A stretch of 64,000 bases of DNA from Flavobacterium sp. LPB0248 (GTDB lineage: Bacteria > Bacteroidota > Bacteroidia > Flavobacteriales > Flavobacteriaceae): positions 2,852,001 to 2,916,000 of the forward strand of contig NZ_CP058246.1 in assembly GCF_013388355.1 (NCBI RefSeq), written 5' to 3'. The notes below the pieces were generated by a model. That model ran no database searches and had not been told where the DNA came from. It saw nothing but the letters and a program-made list of their open reading frames with translations. The translations under genes and the position numbers were made by a program. Numbering within the stretch: the first letter of the stretch is position 1; every line of letters begins with the position of its first letter. Below are positions 9,488 to 18,556 of the stretch, piece by piece.

Positions 9488-9641
9488 AATAAATCGAAAA
9501 CTTTGCGTCTCTGCGACTTTGCGAGATTAATTTTAACTTCTTTTGTAAAAGACTTTGCGAATCTCTGCGAAATTCTTAGTGTATCTCTGTGTAAAAACCT
9601 AACAAAATTTTACTCTATCAAAACCTTATGGTCTTTTTGAC

Positions 9642-9649
9642 TATATTTG
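9642..9649 (+). promoter_or_regulatory. Promoter -7 box (TATATTTG) for the GH43 gene
   Basis: TATATTTG matches TAnnTTTG and ends 18 nt before the ATG at 9668, implying a very short leader. It overlaps the in-frame TTG at 9647, which argues against that upstream start. No good -33 element at the usual spacing. Confidence 0.45.
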
Positions 9650-9667
9650 AAAAGAAATATCAAAAAC

Positions 9668-11170
9668 ATGAATAAAATATATTTAGCCATTTTAGTATTG
9701 TTTACATATTACGGTTATTCTCAATCACAATCAGAAAAGAATTTAAAGCAAGGACAATATTCAAACCCAATTTTTGCTGGAGATTATCCCGATCCGAGTT
9801 TATTGCGCGACGGGAAAGATTATTATGTTGTGCATTCTTCGTTCGATTATTATCCTGGACTTTTAATTTGGCATTCGACCGATTTGATGAATTGGGAACC
9901 TGTAACCAATGCGCTTCATAAATATGTTGGAGCAGTTTGGGCACCAGATTTAATAAAGTACAACAATAAATATTACATTTATTTTCCTGCTAATAATACC
10001 AATTTTGTCGTTACAGCAGATTCTATCAATGGTCCGTGGAGCGAACCTGTAGATTTGAAAATCGGAAATATTGATCCTGGACATGTTACAGATGATAAAG
10101 GAAATCGATTTTTGTATTTCAGTAACGGAGGTTATGTGGCTTTGTCTAAAGACGGACTTTCGGTAACAAGCGACTTAAAACATGTTTACGATGGTTGGAA
10201 AATTCCGCGTGAATGGAGCATTGAGTGTTTCTGTATGGAAGGCCCAAAATTATTCAAGCGAGGAGAATATTATTATTTGACCGTTGCCGAAGGCGGAACA
10301 GCTGGCCCAGCGACAAGTCATATGGTAATTTCGGCAAGATCAAAATCGCCTTTTGGCCCTTGGGAAAACTCACCATATAATCCGATTGTGAGAACGAACA
10401 GCAGTTCTGAAATTTGGTGGTCAAAAGGACATAGTACTATTTTTGAAGATGCCAACGGAAAATGGTGGATGATTTTTCATGGTTATGAAAAAGATTATTA
10501 CAACTTAGGACGCCAGACTTTACTTCAGCCAGTGGAATGGACAAAAGACGGCTGGTATAAAATTCCAAATAACATTCAGACCGATAAACCAATTGCAAAG
10601 CCAGAAGGGAAAACGCTTCCTGAATTTTCTCTGAGTGACAATTTTGGAGGTTCGACTCTTAAACCGCAATGGAAATTTTATAGTGGAGTAGAAGCTTCAA
10701 GATTTAAAGTGGCTAATAACACTTTGACTATTGAAGGAAAAGGTGATGGAGTTGGAAACAGTTCTCCGCTAGTAGTTGTACCAGGAGGACATTCTTATTC
10801 AGCCGAAGTTGAAATGGAAATAGAAGGTGACGCAACAGGAGGTTTAGTTCTTTTTTATGACAATAAATATTACTCAGGGATTTTAGCCGATCAGAACAAT
10901 ATTTTGGCCAATTTGAGAGGATGGCAGTTTCCAACAGAGAAGAATACACATAATAGAAAAGTCTTTCTAAAACTTAAAAACATTAAAAATACCGTAGATA
11001 TGTTTTATAGTATTGATGGAAAAGACTGGAAAAAAATCGAAAACTCGGTAGAAGTTTCAGGATATAATCATAATGTCTTAAGCGGATTTTTGGGATTAAG
11101 AATTGGCCTTTGTTCGATTGGAAAGGGAAGTGTAAAGTTTAAAAACTTTGTTTATAAAACTTTAGAGTAA
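9668..11170 (+). CDS. Glycoside hydrolase family 43 (xylosidase/arabinosidase-type)
   Basis: About 500 residues with a signal peptide (MNKIYLAILVLFTYYGYSQS), so exported. The GH43 five-bladed propeller is shown by DYPDPSLLRDG (general-base Asp), GAVWAPDLIKY (the Asp that orients the acid) and FCMEGPKLF (general-acid Glu). After about residue 330 a beta-sandwich domain follows (LKPQWKFYSGVE ... GFLGLRIGLCS), as in GH43 beta-xylosidases. It likely removes xylose or arabinose from plant polysaccharide oligomers. I start at ATG 9668 because an upstream in-frame TTG lies within the promoter box and would precede the signal peptide. No SusC/SusD pair lies nearby, so this is not a typical PUL. Confidence 0.92.
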   Translation: MNKIYLAILVLFTYYGYSQSQSEKNLKQGQYSNPIFAGDYPDPSLLRDGKDYYVVHSSFDYYPGLLIWHSTDLMNWEPVTNALHKYVGAVWAPDLIKYNNKYYIYFPANNTNFVVTADSINGPWSEPVDLKIGNIDPGHVTDDKGNRFLYFSNGGYVALSKDGLSVTSDLKHVYDGWKIPREWSIECFCMEGPKLFKRGEYYYLTVAEGGTAGPATSHMVISARSKSPFGPWENSPYNPIVRTNSSSEIWWSKGHSTIFEDANGKWWMIFHGYEKDYYNLGRQTLLQPVEWTKDGWYKIPNNIQTDKPIAKPEGKTLPEFSLSDNFGGSTLKPQWKFYSGVEASRFKVANNTLTIEGKGDGVGNSSPLVVVPGGHSYSAEVEMEIEGDATGGLVLFYDNKYYSGILADQNNILANLRGWQFPTEKNTHNRKVFLKLKNIKNTVDMFYSIDGKDWKKIENSVEVSGYNHNVLSGFLGLRIGLCSIGKGSVKFKNFVYKTLE

Positions 11171-11179
11171 CCCTTCCGT

Positions 11180-11282
11180 TTGTCATCCTGAGGAACGAAG
11201 GATCACACTAGAAATTCGACAAAGATTATTAGACATTCAATGCGGAGTTACGTGTGTGATCCTTCGTTCCTCAGGATGACAA
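11180..11282. repeat. Palindromic element, copy 3 (diverged arms)
   Basis: The arms at 11180-11208 and 11254-11282 are perfectly complementary. They carry CCTGAGGAACGAAGGATC where copies 1 and 2 have TTTCGAGGAACGAGAAATC; the loop retains GACAAAGATT and ATGCGGAGTTAC. Both arms changed together, keeping the pairing. Downstream, 11290-11380 holds the same degenerate TCTCTGCG-type repeats as the region after copy 2. Confidence 0.85.
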
Positions 11283-11457
11283 AATTGGGATTGCGAGATT
11301 ATTTACCCAAAATAAGTAAAAATCTTTGCAAATCTCTGCGTAAAGCCTTCGCGTTTCTCTGCGGAATTCCAAATAAAATAGAACCAGTTTAAACTACGTT
11401 TCGCGCTTATAAATAAAGATATATTTCGCAATCTTTGCATCCGAAAAAAACAAGTTT

Positions 11458-11685
11458 ATGAGCAAGACAAAATTAATCATCAATAAAAACGGATCAATCA
11501 AAATTGAAGGCGATTTTGAAATCATGGATCCAGAAGGAACACTTTACGGTTTACAAGGAAGACAAGCGCTAGGACTTTGCCGTTGCGGACATTCTGCAAA
11601 TAAACCATTTTGCGATGGAGCACACAGAAACAACTTCGAACACGATTCAAAAGCGTTTGATTTACCACCAATGAAAACAAACTAA
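11458..11685 (+). CDS. CDGSH-type iron-sulfur domain protein
   Basis: A 75-residue cytoplasmic protein with one CDGSH zinc-finger-like motif: Cys41, Cys43, Cys52 and His56 in CRCGHSANKPFCDGAH. This 3Cys-1His set binds a redox-active, pH-labile [2Fe-2S] cluster in mitoNEET-related proteins. The whole protein is little more than the motif plus an N-terminal strand pair. Its partner is unknown. It stands alone and is followed by a terminator. Confidence 0.92.
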   Translation: MSKTKLIINKNGSIKIEGDFEIMDPEGTLYGLQGRQALGLCRCGHSANKPFCDGAHRNNFEHDSKAFDLPPMKTN

Positions 11686-11710
11686 GAAAAGCTTTAGTTT
11701 TAAAATATTT

Positions 11711-11740
11711 AAACCGCATTCTATCAGATGCGGTTTTTTT
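11711..11740. terminator. Bidirectional terminator
   Basis: AAACCGCAT and ATGCGGTTT form a nine-base perfect stem followed by a T run. It lies between the plus-strand CDGSH gene and the convergent minus-strand gene ending at 11739, so it can serve both. Confidence 0.8.
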
Positions 11741-12482
11741 ATATTCGTTTCAATTGCGGCTTTACCTTTTCAAAAAAAACTTTGTAATCATTTTTATATT
11801 TTGGATTTGTAATTCTTGTAAAACCACAATTCTCAAAACAGATCCTTAAATAATTAATGAAAGTTGTATTATGCTCTTCATTTAAAAATAGTGAATCAAT
11901 GCTTGGTCTATTTGTAATTTGCAGTGAATATGGTGAACCTCCACTAACATTGTCCTTATGCAAATAATCTGCTGAAAGCTCGAGAGAAACAAAACCATCA
12001 TCTTCATAATAGTCTTGAAAAGTTTCAAGGGCATATTTATCTGTAACTATTGAAATGAGATCATCTAAACTTATAACTTGAATTGGGTCTGCATATTCCC
12101 AAATAAAATCTTCATTTTTATCGTAATCCCAGCCAAAATTGCAAGCGCCGACAATTTTATAAAACATTTTTAAAGATAATGGTACAAAACCAAATGATTT
12201 AACTGATTCATCAAGTTCTTTCAGCAAAGAATCTGTCTTTGGTAGAGGATTTACTAAAGGACGCTCAAAATTAAATTGAAATTCAGTTTTAAAAAGATAA
12301 TTAATATTCACTAATTCTTTATAAATAATATTCAGATTATACGCAGTTCTTTCAAAAGTTTCTGTCATTACCTTCTCGATGTCAGAAAAAATATTAGGTA
12401 GAAATGCATCTGAACCTAGTTTATAAATATCTTCATAAACCTCTTTTGTTTCTCCATTTAAATATCTTTGATAAAATGTCAT
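11739..12482 (-). CDS. Unknown protein, possibly SMI1/KNR4 (SUKH)-like
   Basis: A 247-residue acidic soluble protein with no signal peptide. The middle (GFVPLSLKMFYKIVGACNFG, then IWEYADPIQVISLDDLI) resembles the SUKH fold pattern of a 'P-x-x-x-x-F-Y-x-x-x-G' helix followed by strands and a 'pl.~v.~l.el' segment. SUKH proteins include immunity proteins of bacterial toxin systems, but no toxin is adjacent here and the match is by eye only. It ends at a bidirectional terminator and follows the phzF-like gene on the same strand. Confidence 0.7.
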   Translation of the reverse strand: MTFYQRYLNGETKEVYEDIYKLGSDAFLPNIFSDIEKVMTETFERTAYNLNIIYKELVNINYLFKTEFQFNFERPLVNPLPKTDSLLKELDESVKSFGFVPLSLKMFYKIVGACNFGWDYDKNEDFIWEYADPIQVISLDDLISIVTDKYALETFQDYYEDDGFVSLELSADYLHKDNVSGGSPYSLQITNRPSIDSLFLNEEHNTTFINYLRICFENCGFTRITNPKYKNDYKVFFEKVKPQLKRI

Positions 12483-12519
12483 ATCTAATATATTTTGTAG
12501 TTTTATGATTACAAATATA

Positions 12520-13422
12520 TTAAATATAAAGTTCTCCCTTCATCGTAATAATCGAAGAACCACCTACTAAAATATCTTCTTCCCGATTCATAACTTCAAT
12601 CATTGAGGGCTGTTTTAATTTTACGCCTTGAAGAATTTTATATTCTTTATCAGATTTAGTGAATTTCTTTTGCGTTAAAAAACCAATTAAAGGTCCCGCT
12701 GCGGTTCCTGTTGCAGGATCTTCGTTTATACCGATTATCGGATTAAAAAATCGTGTCTCAACTATATGATCTAAACCTTCTTCAGCTGGGGTGAAACAAT
12801 AAAATCCTTCAAAATTATATTCTTTCGAAATTTCGATTAAAAGCTGATTGTCGGGAGCAAAACTGTTAAGGATCTGACTGTTTTTTATAGGAACCATGGT
12901 ATGTGCAACTTCTGTTTTAACTATTGTTGGCACAAAAGCATTTACATCCAAATCTTCAATTTTTAAGCCTAGCGCTACTGCAATTTTGTAGGTTGGAATT
13001 TCTTGCTTGATAACCGCGGATTTCTGATGCATTTGAACAACTGGAGAAAAATTATCCAAATCAAAACTAACCGTTACGGGAATTGCCGAATGTTTCATAA
13101 TTACAAATGGCTCACTTTCATTTTGCTCATCAAAAATAGGAAGTCCTTTTAGAAGAGCACCGCAGACTGCGCCCAATAAATTATGTCCTGCACCATCGAT
13201 TTCGATTCCTGTTGGAGTAAACGAACGCACTACAAGTGATTTTTCTTTTGTAGAATAATAAACAAAGGAGGTTTCAGAATAGCGAAATTCTCTAGAAATA
13301 TCCTGATAAGTTTCTAGTTTTAGATTTCCATCTGTAAAAACTACAGAAAGCGGATTTCCTTTATAGCTCTCGTTTGAGAATACGTCTAAAACGTAATATT
13401 CTAATACTTTTCTTTGACTCAT
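12520..13422 (-). CDS. PhzF-family isomerase/epimerase
   Basis: A 300-residue protein of the PhzF (diaminopimelate-epimerase-like) fold. The N-terminal pattern YYVLDVFSNESYKGNPLSVV, the catalytic Glu in FRYSETSFVYY (about residue 50) and the C-terminal GINEDPATGTAAGPLIGFL loop are family signatures. Members catalyse proton-shift isomerisations. The phenazine pathway is absent here, so the substrate is unknown. Cytoplasmic. The next gene on the strand begins 37 nt downstream and may be cotranscribed. Confidence 0.9.
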   Translation of the reverse strand: MSQRKVLEYYVLDVFSNESYKGNPLSVVFTDGNLKLETYQDISREFRYSETSFVYYSTKEKSLVVRSFTPTGIEIDGAGHNLLGAVCGALLKGLPIFDEQNESEPFVIMKHSAIPVTVSFDLDNFSPVVQMHQKSAVIKQEIPTYKIAVALGLKIEDLDVNAFVPTIVKTEVAHTMVPIKNSQILNSFAPDNQLLIEISKEYNFEGFYCFTPAEEGLDHIVETRFFNPIIGINEDPATGTAAGPLIGFLTQKKFTKSDKEYKILQGVKLKQPSMIEVMNREEDILVGGSSIITMKGELYI

Positions 13423-13649
13423 ACTTTTCTGTTTTTACTGCTAAACGGAGTTTGAATGCAATAAATTTACTGTTTATTCTTGTATTTCAGGAATCGGTTT
13501 TGCTTTTCGTGGTTATTTTAATATTACTTTTTCATTAAAAATTTGCTTTAGAAATCAAAAATTAAAATCAGAAAAAGTTAAAAATCAATTAGTAAACATT
13601 CCATTTTGGATTAATTCAATTAATTTTATTTCGTTGTAAATAATGTTTT

Positions 13650-14216
13650 ATGGAAGAACTTACGCATGTTAAATCAATTATCGGAATCATTTTAGGTTTG
13701 AGTTTAACGCATCTTATAAAAGGTTCCGTAATTTTTATTCAGCATCCCGGACGCAAGAAGTTTTATTTTGTGCATGCTTTATGGGTATTTTATGTATTCC
13801 TGATGCTTATTCACTTTTGGTGGTGGGAGTTTAATCTAAAATTAATCCATGAATGGTATTTTGCAGATTATTTCTTTATTATCTGCTATATCTTGATTTA
13901 TTATTTGATATGTGCAATTCTCTATCCCGACGATTTAGTAGATTATTCAGGATATGAAGATTATTTTTATTCCAGAAAAAAATGGTTTTTTTCGGTTTTA
14001 GCAATAAGTTTTGGAGCAGATATAGTCGATACGGCAATCAAAGGTGGCGATTATTTTTTATACAATCAAAGCGAATATTTTGTTCGGGTTATAAGCCATA
14101 TTGTTTTGTGTTTAATTGCAATAAAAATAAATAATAAAAAGTTTCACGCTATTTTAGCCGTGCTTTTCATTGTTTACGAACTCTCGTATATATTGAGATT
14201 ATTTAATGTTGAATAG
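13650..14216 (+). CDS. Integral membrane protein of unknown function
   Basis: A 188-residue protein with about five or six hydrophobic segments, the clearest being IIGIILGLSLTHLI, ALWVFYVFLMLIHFWWW, FFIICYILIYYLICAIL and FHAILAVLFIVYELSYIL. It is rich in Trp, Tyr and Phe at segment ends, as in inner-membrane proteins. No family recognised. The patatin-like gene begins 22 nt downstream on the same strand, so the two likely form an operon. Confidence 0.75.
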   Translation: MEELTHVKSIIGIILGLSLTHLIKGSVIFIQHPGRKKFYFVHALWVFYVFLMLIHFWWWEFNLKLIHEWYFADYFFIICYILIYYLICAILYPDDLVDYSGYEDYFYSRKKWFFSVLAISFGADIVDTAIKGGDYFLYNQSEYFVRVISHIVLCLIAIKINNKKFHAILAVLFIVYELSYILRLFNVE

Positions 14217-14238
14217 ATAGTAATTAAATGGAATTAGG

Positions 14239-15795
14239 ATGAAAATTAAAGGTCTTTCTCTAGGATTCTTTTTCCTTTTTATAATAAATGAAGGAATTGC
14301 CCAAAACAAAATAAATCTCTTTTCAGAAATCAATTATAATTCTATTCCTGCGGTTGACTTAAGCGAATATAAGTCGGTTCAGGATCGTGACAGTCGTCTT
14401 CAGAATCCAAATATTGCTTTAGGTGTCGGAATTTCGGGTGGTGGATCAAGAGCGCAGTTTTTCGGTATGGGCGTTCTTTTGGGTTTAGAAGAAATTAAGG
14501 AAGAAAACACGAATCGTAATTTCTTGAATGAAATTGATTATTTCTCTACTGTTTCTGGAGGCTGTTACGCTGCGGGATATTATTTGACCATTTTTAAAAA
14601 CAAATTGCAATACGATAATTGTTCGTTCAACGAATTTTATTTTTCTAAAGCCGATGCATTCAAAGCGGATGTTAGTAAATCGGCTTCGCTTTTTTCTCTT
14701 TTGAACAACAGCCGAAACGAAAAAGGAGAAAAAATCTCGATGGCGCAGCGATTAGATTTGGAGGTTTTGCAATACGACAGCGCAAATCCAGAAAATCAGA
14801 ATAAATTTAGAACACAAATGCTTTTGTCCGATTTTTTTATTCCGAAAGACAGCAAACAAAATCCACAATTACCCATAATGGTTGCCAACGGAACGGCTTA
14901 TAACAACGGCGAACGATTTCCGTTTATGCCACATATTATTCGGGCTTTGAAAATCAATTCGTCTTTGGCTCCTAATAAAGCACCGCTTTCGCTTGACGAA
15001 AATCAGATTAACAATGGTTACGATTTTCCGCTGACGTATGCTATTACAGCAAGTTCGGCTTTTCCTGGAGTTCTTCCTAAAACCAAATTCGGAATTAAAA
15101 ATCAGGATAAAATTTTGTGTGTAATTGACGGAGGGGCGTCAGATAATATGGGTTACGAAACGTTGATTGAGCTTCTTCATAACGATACAAAAGTAAAAGA
15201 CAAAAACAAAAAAGCACTTTTTATTGATTGTTTAGGACAAGGTAAAAAAGCTCCTTTTATAAATGATGAAAAAATCAGACTTATTTCGTTGTTAGAAACT
15301 GCTTCTTTATACACGGTTCAAACCAGATATATGACTTTTGAAAAAGATGTCGAAAATGTTTTGGAACGATACAAGATACCGATTTCCAATTATCACATTA
15401 TTGGTTTTACAACTTTAAAGGAATATCTTCAAAAGTTAGATAAAAACAAGGCTTATGAAGATTTGGTAACAGAACTGAAAAATACTGATGACGAAACCGC
15501 AAGCTGGCTAAGAATTCATGATAATTTTAAAGCAGAATTGATTGAAAAGTTTGGGGAAGATAGCTTTCAAAAGGACAAATACAGTCAGCTACAGCTTTCT
15601 AGTTTGGACAAAGAAAAGTTTAAAGATTTTGATGCAAAAGAACTTTTGATGCTTTACGAGTATACATCACATATCGAAACCAAGTTAAAAATAACTCCCG
15701 AAGAAAAAGAGATGTTGCTGTTGTCTGGACGTTTTGCAGCGTATGTGAAAACGAATGAATTGAAAGCCTTACTAACAGAAAATACAGGGTTTTAA
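14239..15795 (+). CDS. Patatin-like phospholipase
   Basis: A 518-residue protein with a signal peptide (cleavage near AQNK, residue 22). It has an oxyanion-hole glycine string GISGGGSRA (64-72), a nucleophile elbow TVSGGC (Ser106) closer to the cytosolic-PLA2 form than the plant GxSxG, and a dyad Asp at DGGASDNMG (Asp297). This Ser-Asp dyad hydrolyses acyl ester bonds of lipids. The last ~150 residues are charged and helical with no recognised domain. Export implies activity in the periplasm or at the outer membrane. The upstream membrane-protein gene is likely cotranscribed. Confidence 0.9.
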   Translation: MKIKGLSLGFFFLFIINEGIAQNKINLFSEINYNSIPAVDLSEYKSVQDRDSRLQNPNIALGVGISGGGSRAQFFGMGVLLGLEEIKEENTNRNFLNEIDYFSTVSGGCYAAGYYLTIFKNKLQYDNCSFNEFYFSKADAFKADVSKSASLFSLLNNSRNEKGEKISMAQRLDLEVLQYDSANPENQNKFRTQMLLSDFFIPKDSKQNPQLPIMVANGTAYNNGERFPFMPHIIRALKINSSLAPNKAPLSLDENQINNGYDFPLTYAITASSAFPGVLPKTKFGIKNQDKILCVIDGGASDNMGYETLIELLHNDTKVKDKNKKALFIDCLGQGKKAPFINDEKIRLISLLETASLYTVQTRYMTFEKDVENVLERYKIPISNYHIIGFTTLKEYLQKLDKNKAYEDLVTELKNTDDETASWLRIHDNFKAELIEKFGEDSFQKDKYSQLQLSSLDKEKFKDFDAKELLMLYEYTSHIETKLKITPEEKEMLLLSGRFAAYVKTNELKALLTENTGF

Positions 15796-15814
15796 TTTGT
15801 ATTTCAGAAAGAGT

Positions 15815-16075
15815 TTATTTTCTTTCTCCTTTTTGGTCGACAATGTATACTGTCTCTGATTTATAATTGAGTATAAAAAATTCGATGTTTGAATTTTTAG
15901 AAATGCCTTCTTCTGTAAATGCTTTTGCTGAATCTAAACTTTCAAATATGGAGTAAACTTCCAGAATGTCTTCTCCGGAGTTATAATATTGATTATTTTT
16001 CTTTAATATTATTCCAGTAGTGTATTCCGCTTGTCCAACAGCAAATTGATTTTCATTTATTTTTGGAGTATCCAT
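15815..16075 (-). CDS. Small protein of unknown function
   Basis: An 86-residue soluble protein (MDTPKINENQFAVGQAEYTT start) without signal peptide or recognised motif. It contains a possible alpha/beta pattern (EVYSIFESLDSAKAFTEEGI) that could be a ferredoxin-like half. It lies between the convergent patatin gene and a lipoprotein gene on its own strand 31 nt upstream, with which it could be cotranscribed. Codon use resembles its neighbours. Confidence 0.65.
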   Translation of the reverse strand: MDTPKINENQFAVGQAEYTTGIILKKNNQYYNSGEDILEVYSIFESLDSAKAFTEEGISKNSNIEFFILNYKSETVYIVDQKGERK

Positions 16076-16106
16076 TAAAGACTTTAAAAGTTATGAGGAT
16101 TAAAGA

Positions 16107-16556
16107 TTACTGCTCAAAAACTACTTTTTTGTCTGTTTTTGCTGTTTTTACAATGTCATAAGGTCTGGAAGATTTCTTGGTGAGATTTCCGTTTCTTAGT
16201 TTCTCTACCTTTACAATTATAGTATTGCGGTTTTCGGTCATTTCTACAATATCGATCGAATGTCCATCGTTAGGTTGTGTTTTGTCAATAACGGCAATAA
16301 CCTGATATCGGCTAAAATCTATAGCAGTTTCTTTAAAACCTTTTGTTTTAGCACTTGAAATATTCATTTCTTTCAAAAAATTATTCCAGGTTTTAGAATC
16401 TTTAATCACCAAATGTCTTTGAGCAATACTTTGGTCATTTGCAAAAGAATCTCCTTTACCCACAGATGCAAAAGGCACATCAGACTGTGGCAATTCATCA
16501 TTGTCACAGCTGACCAGCAAAAGCAGGATGCTAAATAGTAATACAATCTGTTTCAT
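16107..16556 (-). CDS. Lipoprotein with PrcB-like C-terminal domain
   Basis: A 149-residue protein starting MKQIVLLFSILLLLVSCDND: a lipoprotein signal with lipobox LVSC (Cys17). The C-terminal half (FSRYQVIAVIDKTQPNDGHS, then IDIVEMTENRNTIIVKV) resembles the C-terminal domain of PrcB, the accessory subunit of a Treponema protease complex. That domain occurs in many small Bacteroidota lipoproteins of unknown role. No PrcA or PrtP partner lies nearby, so protease association is not supported. Confidence 0.78.
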   Translation of the reverse strand: MKQIVLLFSILLLLVSCDNDELPQSDVPFASVGKGDSFANDQSIAQRHLVIKDSKTWNNFLKEMNISSAKTKGFKETAIDFSRYQVIAVIDKTQPNDGHSIDIVEMTENRNTIIVKVEKLRNGNLTKKSSRPYDIVKTAKTDKKVVFEQ

Positions 16557-16863
16557 GTTTTTGGTTTTAGCTAGGAGAACTTCGGTGTAAAGTCTTATTT
16601 ATTAAACAGATATGATTTTTTATAAATGGTTGCTTAAAGGTAGTCAATTTTTGACAAACTTTTTAATTTATATTGATAACGGGAATTTGTGTTAAAGATT
16701 GTAAGGACAAACGAAGAAAAAGCAGAAAAATTGTATTTCATGTCAAAAAGACTATTTTTTACGTTAAACGGCGTAAAAAATAACGCAAAATAAATAAGTT
16801 TGAAAAGCAACATTCAATTATTTCCCTCAACTTTGCAAAACAATCTTTTAAATAAACATTCAA
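16557..16863. other. Intergenic region with an 11-bp hairpin
   Basis: This 307-nt gap separates two divergent genes. TATTTTTTACG (16753-16763) and CGTAAAAAATA (16772-16782) form a perfect inverted repeat with an 8-nt loop. It lies upstream of the gene at 16864 and could be a regulator site or a weak terminator. A near-consensus -7 box (CAACTTTG, 16828-16835) precedes that gene. Nothing else stands out. Confidence 0.45.
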
Positions 16864-17403
16864 ATGGAATTCGGTAAAATCATTATTTCAGAAACGGCTG
16901 CAAATAGCGAAAATCCTCAAGACGTTGTAAATTCGAATATTTCAGTAATCAATTTAATGCGCGAAGAAAAAATAGACGACGATTTAATTCACGAAGATGC
17001 TTTAATGAGTTATTATTTAGATTTTTATGCTTCGAAATATGCTGAAGGAAATTTTTCGAAGTTTGTTCATGATTCGGGCTGGAATAAAGAATTGAACGAA
17101 TTAATCGAAGAAGGCTTAGCTTTAATTGGTGCCGAAAAGCATTTGGAATTGTTTAAGGAACAAAGCCGCAAGTTGCGTTTGCAGAGTAACATTAAATTAG
17201 GAAAATTTCTAAAAGATAAATATGATGCTCCGAACGCTTTTAAAGACTTGCTAAATAACAATGCTTATTTTGAATTGGACGAAAATCTGACCGAATTGAA
17301 TGCTGCATTTTTAAAATCGCATCCCGATACAGAAGTGCTTTCGGTCGACGAAATGTTTAAAACACTGGAAGAGTTTGTAGGACACGAAATTAAGAGAGAT
17401 TAA
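16864..17403 (+). CDS. DMP19-family (DUF4375-like) protein
   Basis: A 179-residue soluble, acidic, helical protein. The central segment LMSYYLDFYASKYAEGNFSK, then FVHDSGWNKELNELIEEGLALIGA, follows the pattern of DMP19/DUF4375 proteins, in which a helix with Tyr-Tyr-x-x-x-Tyr-x-x-x-x-x-x-Gly-Gly/Asn-Phe precedes a small glycine-bearing helix. DMP19 from a virus mimics DNA; the function of bacterial chromosomal relatives is unknown. Assignment by eye, moderate confidence. No operon partner: the next gene starts 76 nt later. Confidence 0.72.
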   Translation: MEFGKIIISETAANSENPQDVVNSNISVINLMREEKIDDDLIHEDALMSYYLDFYASKYAEGNFSKFVHDSGWNKELNELIEEGLALIGAEKHLELFKEQSRKLRLQSNIKLGKFLKDKYDAPNAFKDLLNNNAYFELDENLTELNAAFLKSHPDTEVLSVDEMFKTLEEFVGHEIKRD

Positions 17404-17479
17404 ATTTTAATTTTCCTGCTGAGGTTTGTAAGAAAATTATATATTTGAAATGCCCTAAATTTCTAACAAATCAAAGCCT

Positions 17480-18397
17480 ATGAAAAAAACGATTCTTTTA
17501 AGCGGCGTTTTGATGTTTTTGTTTTCCTGTGCGAAAAATGAAAAGGTTCAAGACAATGCTCAAGTTCAAGATCAAGAACTTCTTTCGCAAACGGAACTTG
17601 GTTTTAGTAAAAGACAGATAAAAAAACTCATTTTTAAAAATCTGGACGAGATTGAAGATTCAAATGAAATGAATCTGGAGTTACTTTCTAAAGTGGCATC
17701 CAATCTCAAAATCAAATATTCAGATATTAAAATTAAAGAAACAAGTTCTATCAATTACGACGATCAAACTGCTTTTTTTGTCCTGACAACTGTTTCGCAT
17801 GATAAAAAAGCATTCAGAACTAATGATAACGACAATGAGCTCGGGAATTATTTTCAGCGTAAATACTTATTTGTAAACCGTGAAGACGGAAGCGTAATTG
17901 CAGAAGAGTTTGACGATAATTTAGGTTATTATGATAATGAAGCTATTCAGTTTTCGAAATCGCATATTTTGAAAGATCTGGTTTTTCTAAACGAAACTAC
18001 TCCAGCAATTGCTTTTTATACCGAAGCCAATGCGAGCAGCCGGATTGTTTTGTATTCGGAAAAGAAATTTACACTAATAACTCTGGCCGATAAAGAGATA
18101 AAAAAGGTTTTATACGAATATCCAATTCGATTAAGCAATGGCGATTCTAACGGAAATGGAACTTTTCAGATAGAAACTTTAGAAACCGGAATGAGCTTTT
18201 CTGATCATAAAACCAATGGTTATTTTGATTTGATCATATCTAAAAACTTTTCTTATGAAGAAGCAATAGAAAGTGATTTAGAAAATGGAATTGAAGAAAA
18301 AAGTGACTTGAAAATTAAGAGAGAATTAGAAAAAATAAAGTATAACGGACGAGAATATGCTTTTCATAGAGATGATAGACTTCGTTTTTTAGAATAA
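17480..18397 (+). CDS. Lipoprotein of unknown function
   Basis: A 305-residue protein with a lipoprotein signal MKKTILLSGVLMFLFSCAKN (lipobox FFSC-like, Cys17). The mature part is charged with many Asp/Glu/Lys and alternating strands (VLTTVSHDKKAFR, KYLFVNREDGSVIAEEFDD), without any enzyme signature I recognise. It is expected in the periplasmic or outer-membrane leaflet. It is followed by a weak terminator and then the serS promoter, so it is its own unit. Confidence 0.78.
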   Translation: MKKTILLSGVLMFLFSCAKNEKVQDNAQVQDQELLSQTELGFSKRQIKKLIFKNLDEIEDSNEMNLELLSKVASNLKIKYSDIKIKETSSINYDDQTAFFVLTTVSHDKKAFRTNDNDNELGNYFQRKYLFVNREDGSVIAEEFDDNLGYYDNEAIQFSKSHILKDLVFLNETTPAIAFYTEANASSRIVLYSEKKFTLITLADKEIKKVLYEYPIRLSNGDSNGNGTFQIETLETGMSFSDHKTNGYFDLIISKNFSYEEAIESDLENGIEEKSDLKIKRELEKIKYNGREYAFHRDDRLRFLE

Positions 18398-18422
18398 AAC
18401 TCAAAAAAATTCAAATAATATC

Positions 18423-18445
18423 AAGAGCACTTTTACGGTGCTTTT
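18423..18445 (+). terminator. Weak terminator after the 17480 gene
   Basis: A short hairpin (AGCAC with GTGCT) is followed by TTTTG. It is the only terminator-like structure between the lipoprotein gene and serS. Confidence 0.4.
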
Positions 18446-18489
18446 GCTGTTTATAGGGGATTTCTGTTTTACTGTAAAACTTTGACCTA

Positions 18490-18516
18490 TTGTTAACAAA
18501 CATTTCCTTAAATTTG
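18490..18516 (+). promoter_or_regulatory. serS promoter (TTG ... TAAATTTG)
   Basis: A -33 TTG (18490-18492) and a -7 TAAATTTG (18509-18516) are separated by 16 nt, close to the Bacteroidota sigma-A layout. The -7 box ends 40 nt before the serS ATG at 18557. Confidence 0.65.
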
Positions 18517-18556
18517 CTTCCGTTATAAAAAATACAATAGTTATAAAAATCAAGCT

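Noticed and set aside
9647..9667. In-frame TTG start seven codons upstream of the GH43 gene
   Set aside because: It overlaps the promoter -7 box and precedes the natural signal peptide start at ATG 9668.
13423..13649. Possible tRNA or riboswitch in the divergent gap between the PhzF gene and the membrane protein
   Set aside because: No cloverleaf, TTCGAnTCC arm or stable conserved hairpin was visible; the region is just A/T-rich.
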